NCBI RefSeq assembly: GCF_002135315.1 | Contig: NZ_NEGA01000010.1 | Coordinates: forward strand, 1 to 64,000 | From: Acinetobacter sp. ANC 3903 | GTDB lineage: Bacteria > Pseudomonadota > Gammaproteobacteria > Pseudomonadales > Moraxellaceae | Direction of reading: 5' to 3' | DNA: 64,000 nucleotides | Shown: positions 55,574 to 64,000 of the stretch, piece by piece | How the letters are laid out: each line of letters opens with the position of its first letter | Numbering within the stretch: the stretch's first letter is position 1 | Notes under the pieces: generated by a model | Seen by the model: only the letters and a program-made list of their open reading frames with translations | Databases searched by the model: none | Told to the model about the DNA's origin: nothing | Made by a program: the position numbers and the translations under genes

Positions 55574-56857
55574 ATGAGCATGGTTTTGCAGCAATTTACC
55601 TTTATACAAAATATTCAGGACTGGTCAGATCAATATCCCTGGCTGGAAATGTTGACTTCCTTAAGCCTGTTAATTCTGCTGGCAATCGTTGCCAATTTTA
55701 TTGCCAAGCAGGTGGTGGTTCGTGGAATTCGCAAGCTTATTTCCAAAATAACTTCAGCCAATCATGAAATTTTTGCCCAGCACAGTGTCATCCGCCGTGT
55801 TGCCAACATTGTGCCGGCAGTAGTGATCATGAATGGCATTGTTACGGTTCCGCATCTTTCAGAAAAAGTGATTACTTTTGTTCAGATGGCGGCACAAGCA
55901 TTTATCTTTCTTACCATTGCTTTGGCTATCAGTGAATTTTTAAGTATTTTCAATCTTGTTTATCAACGTAATCCGAAATCAAAAAACAAGCCGATTAAAG
56001 GCTATTTGCAGCTGGTTAAGCTGATTATTTTTATTGTCTGTGGCTTGATGATTTTGGGTATTTTCCTGAAAAAAGATGTCTTTACCTTGCTGGCAGGTTT
56101 TGGCGCCATGGCAGCGGTACTCATGCTGATCTTCCAGAACACCATTCTGTCCTTAGTGGCATCGGTACAAATTTCTTCCTATGACATGGTGCGTATTGGT
56201 GACTGGATTGAAATGCCCTCACTGAATGCTGATGGCGATGTCATTGATATGTCATTACATACCATTACCGTGCAGAATTTTGACAAGACCTTAACCACTA
56301 TTCCAACCAATAAACTGGTGACAGACACTTTTAAAAACTGGCGCGGTATGGCGTATGCGGGAGTTCGGCGGATCAAGAGATCAATCTTTATCGATCAAAG
56401 CAGTGTGCATTTTATGACCCCGGCCGAACAGCAGAAGCTGAAAGAATTTTTATTGCTGGATCAATATTTAAACAGCAAGCATCATGAGCTGGAAAACTTC
56501 AATCAGCAACTCTCGAACCAATCCTCATATAATCAGCGTCGTTTAACCAATTTAGGCACCTTCCGCGCCTATGTCGAGTTTTACTTAAAACAGCATTCCG
56601 GCATCGCGCAAAATCAATCGCTGATTATTCGGCAATTACAGCCCACCAGTGAAGGCTTGCCACTGGAAATCTATGCTTTTGCAAATACCACGGTATGGAA
56701 GGATTATGAAGCGATACAATCCGATATCTTTGATCATTTGATTGCCATTATTCCTGAATTTGGCTTGAAAGTTTATCAGGCGCCATCCGGTGCTGATTTC
56801 AGGCAATATACGGCAAGCTCAGCAGATCAAGGAAAATCCAGTGATCCTGAAGTTTAG
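55574..56857 (+). CDS. MscS-family mechanosensitive channel
   Basis: 427-aa membrane protein with about five hydrophobic segments; the pore-lining helix reads FTLLAGFGAMAAVLMLIFQNTILSLVASVQIS around residues 176-207, followed by the MscS beta domain signature RIGDWIEMPSLNADGDVIDMSLHTI. The large C-terminal cytoplasmic domain is typical of YbdG-like members. It releases solutes on hypo-osmotic shock. ATG 55574 (or the second ATG at 55580) has only a weak ribosome binding site. A single gene. Confidence 0.87.
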   Translation: MSMVLQQFTFIQNIQDWSDQYPWLEMLTSLSLLILLAIVANFIAKQVVVRGIRKLISKITSANHEIFAQHSVIRRVANIVPAVVIMNGIVTVPHLSEKVITFVQMAAQAFIFLTIALAISEFLSIFNLVYQRNPKSKNKPIKGYLQLVKLIIFIVCGLMILGIFLKKDVFTLLAGFGAMAAVLMLIFQNTILSLVASVQISSYDMVRIGDWIEMPSLNADGDVIDMSLHTITVQNFDKTLTTIPTNKLVTDTFKNWRGMAYAGVRRIKRSIFIDQSSVHFMTPAEQQKLKEFLLLDQYLNSKHHELENFNQQLSNQSSYNQRRLTNLGTFRAYVEFYLKQHSGIAQNQSLIIRQLQPTSEGLPLEIYAFANTTVWKDYEAIQSDIFDHLIAIIPEFGLKVYQAPSGADFRQYTASSADQGKSSDPEV

Positions 56858-56968
56858 GCTTTTAAAAGTCATGCTATAAGGTGCCATATTTAAAGCAGGG
56901 TAATTTAAAGCATCGTACTGTTCCTGTTAAACTTGAATGATTCAGCTTGAGATAAGGCATCCCGGTTC

Positions 56969-58390
56969 ATGCAATTAATATGGTTTCGACAGGATTTACG
57001 CATACAAGATCATGCTGCGCTTTGGCATGCAACTCAATCTGGAAACTGTATTGCCTTGGTGATCCTCTCTCCTGAGCAAGGGCAACGCCATGATGACAGC
57101 CCTGCCAAGCAAATTTTTTATTTACGCCAACTGGAAACTCTAAAATCCCAGCTCAATCAACTGAACATCCCGCTGTTCATCAAACCGATTCCTTTATGGG
57201 AAGATGTCCCTCATCTAATGCTGCAACTTTGTCAGCAACTCAGCATTAATGCTGTACATGCCAATATCGAAATTGGGGTCAATGAATTAAAGCGTGATGC
57301 TCAGACCCAAAAAAATCTGGAAAAACATCAGATCCCACTTGAGCTTTATCATGACCAGACGATTTTTCCCGTCGGTTCGATCTGCAATAAATCTCAACAG
57401 CCTTATCAGGTCTTTAGTGCTTTTAAAAAGCGCTGCTATGAACTTCTGAGTATCAGCCTGCCGCAATGTTATCCGACAGTCGCACAGCAGGAAAAAATAC
57501 AGCTGGACTTTGATTTGGGTCATGCGCTCATCAGCGCATCAACATCTATGCAAAATCCTGCCGCAGATCAGTTACAGCAACTTTGGCCTGTGACCGAGAA
57601 CTATGCACTGGATCGTTTGGATGACTTTATCGACGCTAAAATAGAACACTATCAACAGGAGCGGGATTTCCCTTATCTCAATTCCACCAGTCAACTGTCC
57701 CCTTATTTAAATATCGGTGCAATTTCAATCCGGCAGTGTTTACAGGCTATATTTAGAAAGCAATCAGGCTATTTCCATATCGATAATGTAGGACAGCAAA
57801 CCTGGCTTGATGAATTGCTGTGGCGAGAATTTTATCAACATATTCTTTATCAATTTTCTGCCGTTTCCAAACATCAACCGTTTAAGGCCAATACTCAGAA
57901 CCTCTCATGGCGTAGCTGCGAAGAAGATCTGATTGCCTGGCAGCAAGGACAAACCGGTATACCTATTGTAGATGCCGGTATGCGGCAGTTACTGCAAACT
58001 GGCTGGATGCATAATCGGGTTCGTATGATTACGGCAATGTTTTTGACCAAGAACCTGCTGATTGACTGGCGTCTGGGTGAAAAATGGTTTATGCAGCATT
58101 TAATTGATGGTAACTTGGCAGCCAATAATGGGGGCTGGCAATGGTGTGCTTCGACGGGAACAGATTCGGTGCCCTATTTTCGAATTTTCAACCCGGTGAA
58201 TCAATCGCAAAAATTTGATAAAAATGGAGATTATATCCGCACCTGGGTACCTGAATTGGCACATCTGGATGCAAAAAAAATACATGAGCCTTATGCTTTT
58301 GAACATGCTCAGGCATTACATTACCCACGCCCCATTGTGGATTTAAAGTTATCTCGCAACCGTGCCATAGAGGCATTTAAGGCAATATAA
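56969..58390 (+). CDS. phrB: Deoxyribodipyrimidine photolyase
   Basis: 473-aa DNA photolyase repairing cyclobutane pyrimidine dimers with light. The N-terminal Rossmann antenna domain starts LIWFRQDLRIQDHAAL; the FAD-binding helical domain has LNIGAISIRQC, ELLWREFYQHIL, GIPIVDAGMRQL with the FAD-contact region, MHNRVRMITAMFLTKNLL and NNGGWQWCASTGTD, with the Trp electron-transfer residues visible. AAGG precedes ATG 56969. It is 8 kb from the LOV-domain gene; the two are not linked as an operon. Confidence 0.93.
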   Translation: MQLIWFRQDLRIQDHAALWHATQSGNCIALVILSPEQGQRHDDSPAKQIFYLRQLETLKSQLNQLNIPLFIKPIPLWEDVPHLMLQLCQQLSINAVHANIEIGVNELKRDAQTQKNLEKHQIPLELYHDQTIFPVGSICNKSQQPYQVFSAFKKRCYELLSISLPQCYPTVAQQEKIQLDFDLGHALISASTSMQNPAADQLQQLWPVTENYALDRLDDFIDAKIEHYQQERDFPYLNSTSQLSPYLNIGAISIRQCLQAIFRKQSGYFHIDNVGQQTWLDELLWREFYQHILYQFSAVSKHQPFKANTQNLSWRSCEEDLIAWQQGQTGIPIVDAGMRQLLQTGWMHNRVRMITAMFLTKNLLIDWRLGEKWFMQHLIDGNLAANNGGWQWCASTGTDSVPYFRIFNPVNQSQKFDKNGDYIRTWVPELAHLDAKKIHEPYAFEHAQALHYPRPIVDLKLSRNRAIEAFKAI

Positions 58391-58527
58391 CTTAAATATT
58401 GAGTTCCCTTCCCAAACAGGCTTAAGTCGAAAGTCCCTGAAATCTAGCCAGTTTTTGACTTAGCCATTTCATCTAAAGGTTACTTTAAGATGACCAAACA
58501 AAACCAAAATCGGTGGTTTAGCTATTA

Positions 58528-58810
58528 GATCTCTTTCATAAATCAAAAAATGTTCAATATTAGATTTCTTAAATCAGCACGGCCTCATTTGATTGATTTA
58601 ATTTTTTTACCTTTTCGTAGGCAATCTTTCTACTTTTGAAAGGTCAAAAGTAGACAAAAACCTTTTATTTCCCATACACGACATCCTTGTCGTGATGGGA
58701 AACATGTGGCATCCATGCCACACTCATGAATCTAATATCGACTAAAATCTATTTTCAATTTTGGCCTTACGAACAATTTTTAGTTTCTAAAATAATTTAT
58801 GAAAGAAGTC
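58528..58810. mobile_element. 283-bp MITE with ends matching the neighbouring IS5-family element
   Basis: The left end GATCTCTTTCATAAATCA (58528-58545) is identical to the left end of the IS at 59337. The right end reads, on the opposite strand, GACTTCTTTCATAAAT (58810-58795), close to the IS right end GACCTCTTTCATAAAT. Both ends are flanked by TA, as are the IS ends. No coding frame is present inside; instead it holds three hairpins: CTACTTTTG/CAAAAGTAG (58630-58653), CCCAT-CACGAC/GTCGTG-ATGGG (58671-58699) and TGTGGCAT/ATGCCACA (58705-58722). This is the structure of a non-autonomous element moved by the IS transposase. Confidence 0.75.
58630..58653. repeat. Hairpin of the CTACTTTT family inside the MITE
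   Basis: CTACTTTTG (58630-58638) pairs with CAAAAGTAG (58645-58653), a 9-bp stem with a 6-nt loop. It resembles hairpins at 4591 and 26267, which lack the IS-type ends. Confidence 0.55.
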
Positions 58811-59071
58811 TATTATTATTTTCATTCCAGAATAAAATTGATTTAAACCAATTATTCCATAAATTTAAATCATTTTTCTCTTCGTTAATTTAAAGGAAAT
58901 CATTATTACTTAGCAATAAAGTGAAATTACATTAATGTTCCAGCTTTAGATTAATTTCAAATATGAGTTATTTTTTTAATTTTTAAAAGCTATACAAATA
59001 TGTCTTTGTATTTTATTTCTAATATTTTTCCAAAATGAGATCAATATAATGGTTGAGTTTTTCTTTTAAAT

Positions 59072-59299
59072 TTAAAGAATTGTTTTTTTCATGACCTCGA
59101 AAATTTTTCCTGTTCCAGGATGAATAAAAGTATTATTTTCATTTAAATTAATCACCTTTTCCGTGATCACAATTTTAGGTAAGGGCAACCAGATCAATCC
59201 CTCGGGGTTTAAAATCTTTTCAAAAACCTGCTCTACAATTATTTTAGTGCCACATGCACTTTTCGCACTCACCTCTTTTAGAATCAAAATTTTAGCCAT
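59072..59299 (-). CDS. Small hypothetical protein
   Basis: 75 codons from ATG 59299 (MAKILILKEVSAKSACGTKI, ending KIFEVMKKTIL). AAGAG lies 7-8 bases upstream, and the composition (charged, with hydrophobic strand-like stretches IIVEQVF and LIWLPLPKIVI) is protein-like, but I recognise no family. The IS element begins 38 bp upstream of its start, so its original promoter may be displaced. Confidence 0.4.
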   Translation of the reverse strand: MAKILILKEVSAKSACGTKIIVEQVFEKILNPEGLIWLPLPKIVITEKVINLNENNTFIHPGTGKIFEVMKKTIL

Positions 59300-59421
59300 T
59301 TTTTTTGCTCTTATTATGGTTAAGCCTAATAAATTAGATCTCTTTCATAAATCAAAAAACGAGCACCTTTTTGATTGATATTTGTACTCTAACTTTCTTA
59401 GTATTCGTGCATAATCTGCGG

Positions 59422-59817
59422 ATGAAATACATCGATTCAAAGAAGCTTTCTGAAACACAGTTTAAGCGATATACGGGCATCTCATGGACAACCTTTTATT
59501 TAATGGTTGAGCAGGTGCAGAAGCATGTTCCAGCTAAAGGCAGACCACCCAAGTTAAGTGTGGAGGATCAGGTTCTGCTCTGTCTGAGCTATTGGCGGGA
59601 ATACCGAACTTTATTTCACATTGCTACGAGTTATGGGGTTTCAGAGCCAACAGCCTCAAGAATTGTACGTCATGTTGAAGATTGCCTGATTCAGTCCAAT
59701 CTGTTTAATTTACCGAAGAATTTGCCCGAAGGCGAAGGCATAGACTGGAATGTGGTGATCGTGGATGCCACAGAAATTCCAATTCAAAGGCCTAAAAAAA
59801 CAGAAGAAAAGCTATAG
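59422..59817 (+). CDS. IS5-family transposase, first frame (OrfA)
   Basis: 131 aa from ATG 59422 (MKYIDSKKLSETQFKRYTGI). It has a helix-turn-helix with LFHIATSYGVSEPTASRIVRH, and the first catalytic Asp in VVIVDATEIPI near residue 116. The frame ends shortly after the A7 run at 59794-59800, which allows continuation into the second frame. Confidence 0.85.
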   Translation: MKYIDSKKLSETQFKRYTGISWTTFYLMVEQVQKHVPAKGRPPKLSVEDQVLLCLSYWREYRTLFHIATSYGVSEPTASRIVRHVEDCLIQSNLFNLPKNLPEGEGIDWNVVIVDATEIPIQRPKKTEEKL

Positions 59818-60235
59818 TGGCAAGAAAAAGACGCATACCTTTAAAGTACAGGCCATCATTCATTATAAAACTCAGCAAATTCTGAGTTTATGTACTGATC
59901 GCGGTACGGTGCATGATTTCGAGCTATTCAAACGCAATTTAAAGCAGATTCCTTCAGGAGCTTTTATCCTTGCAGATAAAGGCTACCAGGGAATTTATGC
60001 TGTGTACCCTAATAGCCTATTACCATTAAAAGCCCAAAGAGGCTGTAAACTGGATCCTGAACTCAAAATCTATAATCAGGAAATCAACAAAAGAAGAATC
60101 GGGATCGAGCATGTATTTGGTCGCCTGAAGACCTTTAAAATCCTTGCTGAACGTTACCGAAATAGAGGTAAACGACTGGGTTTGAGATTCAGTTTAATCG
60201 CTGGAATCTATAACTTGGAGCTGAGTAAAAAATGA
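59765..60235 (+). CDS. IS5-family transposase, second frame (OrfB)
   Basis: The frame is +1 relative to OrfA and carries the rest of the DDE domain: LCTDRGTVHDFELF, the second Asp in FILADKGYQGI, and the Glu in RRIGIEHVFGRLKTFKI, ending YNLELSKK. Dropping one A from the A7 run (59794-59800) joins the frames into a 270-residue transposase, so the real product is probably a fusion made by slippage or +1 frameshifting rather than a protein starting at ATG 59765. Confidence 0.85.
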   Translation: MPQKFQFKGLKKQKKSYSGKKKTHTFKVQAIIHYKTQQILSLCTDRGTVHDFELFKRNLKQIPSGAFILADKGYQGIYAVYPNSLLPLKAQRGCKLDPELKIYNQEINKRRIGIEHVFGRLKTFKILAERYRNRGKRLGLRFSLIAGIYNLELSKK

Positions 60236-60538
60236 TTTATGAAAGAGGTCTATTATAGAAGAGCAGCTTTTAAAGGTGTTAAATTTATGTCTATATATGT
60301 GTTTAATTATATCTTTAGGTAAATATTTTTAAATTAGCTCCAAAATATTTTTATTTACAGAGCATTTTTACTCATAATTATCAAATAAAATCAACAGTAT
60401 GATTACATTCAAACCATTCGGTTTTAAAACACCATACATAGTGCAATGATTTAAATAAGTCCTATTCATTCAGGCCTTGAAATAAGATGCTGATCTGATC
60501 AGAACCTTATAAAAATAATCTCTTCAATAGCTTTTTTA

Positions 60539-60808
60539 CTAACGATGCAGCTGCTTATAGGCCCAGCTAAGAAATTCATTTTTATTTTTTAAGGAAGGTG
60601 CCAGTTGAATATTCACGATATTTCGGCTTCCAAATTTACCAATAATTTTAGAAGGTGAATCTAGTCTTATGCCTTTTTGGTCATCCTCATGAATAACTGA
60701 GAAAAAATCCAACATGAGATCAAGTTCCCCTTTGCTTTGAAATTTTGGTCGCTCAGCAATAAAATTATAAACTTGCTGTAACATCTGAAAATTAGCAGTA
60801 TTTTTCAT
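60539..60808 (-). CDS. Small hypothetical protein
   Basis: 89 aa from ATG 60808 (MKNTANFQMLQQVYNFIAER), ending LSWAYKQLHR; a TTG two codons upstream is also in frame. GGAA lies seven bases before the ATG. The sequence looks like a small soluble folded protein (helix, then LDLMLDFFSVIHEDD, SKIIGKFGSRNIVNIQLAPS), but I do not recognise the family. It stands alone in AT-rich DNA to the right of the IS element. Confidence 0.5.
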   Translation of the reverse strand: MKNTANFQMLQQVYNFIAERPKFQSKGELDLMLDFFSVIHEDDQKGIRLDSPSKIIGKFGSRNIVNIQLAPSLKNKNEFLSWAYKQLHR

Positions 60809-61343
60809 TTCCAATATTCCAGAAAGTATTTAATTAACTTTAAATATAACTTGAAATTACGAGTAAATTAATTAGACTATTTGTTATTCAATTGTTAATT
60901 ATTATTTTGTAAAAATAAATATTTATATTCAATCAAATATTTCTCAAAGCTTGATATAAGCTAGTTTTAATTAAAATATATGCTTACATTTTTAATATTA
61001 ATTTTATGAATTTTTTATATAATAAATAAGCTAACAGAATAATGTTAAAACATAGATTTTTTTAATTCATTGGGGTTTATTCTGATGCTTTTGACAGTTT
61101 GCATCGCTAGATAGAAACGAATAATTTTCTCCCTGATACTTTACAAAGCCTTCTAGCACCAGACATAGACTGTATGGATGAATTTACACTTTATTCTTTG
61201 TTGTTTGACATCAATAGCTTCAGCTATCGAGTTGTATGTTTTACTGAATGAAACAAGTTTTTAGATATCACTTTGATTATTATTTATAATATTAGAGTTC
61301 CAATAAAATTAAGCCTAATTGACATTCACTCAAGGAAATTCGC
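60809..61343. other. AT-rich intergenic region before the ABC exporter gene
   Basis: About 535 bp, extremely AT-rich from 60815 to 61060 and less so afterwards. I found no convincing coding remnant or stable hairpin. It should hold the promoters of the small leftward gene and of the ABC gene. Confidence 0.4.
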
Positions 61344-63197
61344 ATGCTGCAGTGGTTTGAAAAACTCGTCGATCCTTATCCATCCAAAGGTTTAAACGAA
61401 CCACTTCCTACCCGCTTTTTCCCTTTTGTCTGGCACGCTGCCCAAGGTGTGCGCCCTTATTTATTGTTGCTGGTACTTTTTACCGCAGCTGCTGCAAGTT
61501 TTGAAGCCTTCCTTTATTCCAAAATTGGCGATTTGGTCAACTGGTTAAGCAAGAGTCAACCAGACACTTTTTTGGCTCAACATAGCCAAAATCTTACAAT
61601 CCTGAGCTGCATTTTACTGGCCAATATTCTATTCGCCAGTTTTCAATCCATTATTAAACATCAGATTTTATATAGCACCTTCCCCATGCGCCTGCGCTGG
61701 CGCTTCCATAACCTGCTTTTGCAGCAAAGTCTAGATTTTTTCCATAACGACTTTGCGGGGCGTCTGTCTGCTAAAGTGATGCAAACCTCGCTGGCAGTAC
61801 GTGAGTTCTGGGTGATCTTGGGCGATATGCTGGCTTATGTGCTGATTTACTTTGTCACCATCAGTTTTGTGTTGGGAGCAATTTCCCCGATGCTGATTTT
61901 GCCGCTGCTACTGTGGCTGATACTGTTTATTTGTGCGGCCTGCTTTTTTATTCCACGCTTAAGCCGAATTTCCAGTCAACAGGCCGATGCCCGTGCAGTG
62001 ATGACCGGTCGCGTTACCGATGCCTATACCAATATTCAAACCGTCAAGCTATTTGCCCATGCTGGCCGTGAAAGCCACTATGCCAAAGAGTCCATGCAAG
62101 GCTTCATGGTCACGGTATATAAGCAAATGCGCCTGGGTGTGCAGTATGAAATCAGCATTAATTTGCTCAGTGTGGTTTTATACGTCGGAGTTTTAGGGAC
62201 CGCGATTTGGCTCTGGATTAACGGTCAAGCCGAACTCGGGATTATTGCCGCAACTACAGCCATGATCTTAAAACTCAACAGTATTGCCGAATTTATGATG
62301 TGGCAGTCATCCGCACTGTTTGAAAATGTCGGAACCATTCAAGATGGCATGAAAACCATGGGGCGTCCGATTCACATTCAGGACAAACCTGATGCGCAAC
62401 CCTTGCAGTTACGGCATGGGGAAATCAAATTTGAAGATGTCAGCTTTGCTTATCAGAATAAAAATGTGATTGATCATTTTAATCTGACCATTAAACCGGG
62501 TGAAAAAATTGGTATTGTCGGTCGCTCAGGTGCAGGAAAATCGACGCTGATTCAACTGTTATTGCACTTTTATGATATCAACCAAGGTCGTATTTCGATC
62601 GATGGTCAAAATATTCGAGATGTGACCCAGGACAGCCTGCGAAAAAGCATTGCTTTTGTGACTCAGGATACCTCTCTGTTACACCGTACCGTGGCTGAAA
62701 ACATTAAATATGGTCGCCCCAATGCCACCGATGAAGAGATGTTTGAAGCTGTGCGCAAAGCCAAGGCAGAAGATTTTATTCCACAGCTCACCGACTTGCG
62801 CGGAAAATCCGGTTATGAAGCCTATGTCGGTGAACGCGGCGTCAAACTGTCAGGTGGTCAACGCCAGCGTATTGCAATTGCCCGGGTGTTTTTAAAAGAT
62901 GCGCCTATCCTGATTTTAGATGAAGCCACCAGTGCCTTAGATTCTGAAGTTGAAGCCGCCATTCAATCCAGTCTGGATGACTTGATGGAAGGTAAAACCG
63001 TGATTGCCATCGCGCACCGATTATCGACCATTGCCCAAATGGATCGTTTGATTGTACTGGATGAAGGCAGCATTGTAGAACAAGGTACGCATGATGAACT
63101 GGTCGCACTGGGCGGTATTTATGCACATTTGTGGCAAAGACAAAGCGGCAGTTTTTTGATAGAACAACAGGCATTGAAGAAAAAGGAATTGCATTAA
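61344..63197 (+). CDS. ABC exporter, fused membrane and ATPase domains
   Basis: 617-aa half-transporter. The six-helix transmembrane domain occupies about 30-340. The nucleotide-binding domain has Walker A GRSGAGKST near 393, Q-loop FVTQDTSLLH, signature LSGGQRQR near 498, Walker B ILILDEATSALD near 520 and the H-loop AHRLST. It would act as a homodimer in the inner membrane; the substrate is unknown (lipid or drug). AAGGAA precedes ATG 61344. Its stop overlaps the next start (TAATG). Confidence 0.9.
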   Translation: MLQWFEKLVDPYPSKGLNEPLPTRFFPFVWHAAQGVRPYLLLLVLFTAAAASFEAFLYSKIGDLVNWLSKSQPDTFLAQHSQNLTILSCILLANILFASFQSIIKHQILYSTFPMRLRWRFHNLLLQQSLDFFHNDFAGRLSAKVMQTSLAVREFWVILGDMLAYVLIYFVTISFVLGAISPMLILPLLLWLILFICAACFFIPRLSRISSQQADARAVMTGRVTDAYTNIQTVKLFAHAGRESHYAKESMQGFMVTVYKQMRLGVQYEISINLLSVVLYVGVLGTAIWLWINGQAELGIIAATTAMILKLNSIAEFMMWQSSALFENVGTIQDGMKTMGRPIHIQDKPDAQPLQLRHGEIKFEDVSFAYQNKNVIDHFNLTIKPGEKIGIVGRSGAGKSTLIQLLLHFYDINQGRISIDGQNIRDVTQDSLRKSIAFVTQDTSLLHRTVAENIKYGRPNATDEEMFEAVRKAKAEDFIPQLTDLRGKSGYEAYVGERGVKLSGGQRQRIAIARVFLKDAPILILDEATSALDSEVEAAIQSSLDDLMEGKTVIAIAHRLSTIAQMDRLIVLDEGSIVEQGTHDELVALGGIYAHLWQRQSGSFLIEQQALKKKELH

Positions 63198-63646
63198 TGC
63201 TGTATTTAGAAGATATAAAAGTAGGTGATCGTTTCATTAGCCATGAATATGAAATGACTTTAGAAGAAATTAAACAGTTTGCCCATGCTTATGATCCTCA
63301 AGTTTTTCATACCGATGAAACTCAGGCCAAAGCGCATCCTGTTTTTCAGGGCATTGCTGCCAGCGGCTGGCACACCTGTGCAGTCACCATGCGTTTATGG
63401 ACCGAATGTTTTCCAGTGGCTTATGGCCTGATTGGTTCGGAATCCAGTCTGCGTTGGCCACGCCCGACGCGTCCTGGCGATAAGATTCATGTCGAGGTCG
63501 AAATTGTGGCAATTACGCCATCAAAAAGTAAAACCGACCGCGCTATAGTGAGTTATGTGACCCAGGCATTCAATCAGAATCATGATGTGTTACTTATTTC
63601 CACCACTAAAATTTTGGTCTTCAAAAAAGACTATCAGCCTGACTAA
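63197..63646 (+). CDS. MaoC-like (R)-specific enoyl-CoA hydratase
   Basis: 149-aa hot-dog-fold protein. YDPQVFHTDE has the Asp and His spaced five apart as in the hydratase-2 active site, and AASGWHTCAVTMRL and RWPRPTRPGDKIHVEVEIV are MaoC-type. The substrate is unknown. It begins at ATG 63197, sharing one base with the ABC gene stop, so translation is coupled; the frame open further upstream is shadow within the ABC gene. Confidence 0.85.
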   Translation: MLYLEDIKVGDRFISHEYEMTLEEIKQFAHAYDPQVFHTDETQAKAHPVFQGIAASGWHTCAVTMRLWTECFPVAYGLIGSESSLRWPRPTRPGDKIHVEVEIVAITPSKSKTDRAIVSYVTQAFNQNHDVLLISTTKILVFKKDYQPD

Positions 63647-63754
63647 TGTGCAGGCTTTAAAAATATTGTCGAACAATTTTAATAGGATAGTCTTCCAATT
63701 CGTGCCAATATGGCAGTTACAAATAGAAAAACGAATGAATGCAATGGATGGCGC

Positions 63755-64000
63755 ATGAAAACGATTTCTCCAAGACAGGATCAAGGAATACCCGGCGTTT
63801 ATGGCCTGCTGCTATTAGATGTGGTCTCCCGCTGGGGCTACACTGCTGAAGCACTATTTACACCTTTTCACTTAAATAGTGAACAATTGGCAGATCCCAA
63901 CTTTCGTATTCCGACTCCAGTTGCCAATGAACTGGTCACACATGCGCTACGTTTAACCGGTGAACCGACCCTGGGTTTCCATTTGGGTACCCAAATGCGT
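63755..64000 (+). CDS. AraC-family regulator, N-terminal part (cut by window edge)
   Basis: 82 codons from ATG 63755 run to the window end without a stop. MKTISPRQDQGIPGVYGLLL, LVSRWGYTAEALF-like VVSRWGYTAEALF and LTGEPTLGFHLGTQMR match the start of the arabinose-binding-like N-terminal domain of AraC regulators (OruR/ArgR-like type). The DNA-binding domain is outside the window. GGAT just before the ATG is a weak ribosome binding site. Confidence 0.75.
   Translation, partial: MKTISPRQDQGIPGVYGLLLLDVVSRWGYTAEALFTPFHLNSEQLADPNFRIPTPVANELVTHALRLTGEPTLGFHLGTQMR

Larger units (their letters stand above)
59337..60250 (+). mobile_element. Complete IS5-family insertion sequence (IS427-like), 914 bp
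   Basis: Terminal inverted repeats: GATCTCTTTCATAAATCA at 59337-59354 and, on the other strand, GACCTCTTTCATAAATCA from 60250 to 60233, differing at one position. A TA duplication flanks both ends (59335-59336 and 60251-60252). Inside are two overlapping transposase frames joined through an A7 run. Size, two-frame organisation and TA target fit the IS427 subgroup of IS5. It looks intact. Confidence 0.85.

Noticed and set aside
60861..61300. Possible IS or gene remnant in the AT-rich stretch before the ABC exporter
   Set aside because: Short translated pieces did not match any family I recognise and stops are frequent in all frames.

Overview
The window looks like chromosomal DNA of an Acinetobacter species. 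It has AT-rich intergenic DNA and an intact benzoate/catechol (ben-cat) pathway whose proteins closely resemble those I recall from A. baylyi ADP1. It also carries a DcaP-type porin and fragments of IS982-, IS5- and IS3-family insertion sequences. No rRNA, tRNA or CRISPR array was seen. All family assignments come from motifs and remembered protein families, not from searches.

Layout. 1-205 is the tail of an IS982-type transposase. 445-2720 is the trehalose operon otsBA, followed by a convergent MFS transporter (2818-4008) and a stress-type flavin-fold protein (4723-5223). 5577-16117 is a leucine/isovalerate catabolic island: an acyl-CoA ligase and a TetR regulator read leftward, and isovaleryl-CoA dehydrogenase, both methylcrotonyl-CoA carboxylase subunits, methylglutaconyl-CoA hydratase, HMG-CoA lyase and a two-subunit acetoacetate CoA-transferase read rightward. 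16148-16336 is a decapitated DUF4198-like remnant.

16428-32009 is the aromatic region. A DcaP porin, an aromatic-acid MFS symporter and a BenM/CatM-type LysR regulator read leftward. A colinear run catB-catC-catA-benA-benB-benC-benD-benE-catI-catJ-catF-catD reads rightward and takes benzoate to succinyl-CoA and acetyl-CoA. The ben genes sit inside the cat genes, and only one LysR regulator is present. Dispersed hairpin repeats occupy three of the intercistronic gaps, and one of them supplies the ribosome binding site of catD.

32160-45258 holds a sirtuin, a HAD phosphatase, a lipoprotein, a fatty-acid/short-chain CoA block (CoA-transferase, thiolase, acyl-CoA dehydrogenase), TetR and LysR regulators, cysK and plsB. 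45451-50511 has a two-cysteine ArsR regulator resembling BigR/SqrR, then a GAF-PAS-LOV-GGDEF-EAL protein that should be a blue-light-sensing c-di-GMP phosphodiesterase, facing a membrane diguanylate cyclase. 50891-58390 has a SulP transporter, SstT, DUF1275, DUF2058, MscS and photolyase genes. 58528-60250 contains a 283-bp non-autonomous element whose ends match those of a complete IS5-family element 0.5 kb away. The window ends with an ABC exporter, a MaoC hydratase and the start of an AraC regulator.

The strongest leads are the LOV/EAL photoreceptor paired with a cyclase, the fused ben-cat cluster under one regulator with BenM-like effector residues, and the MITE/IS pair.
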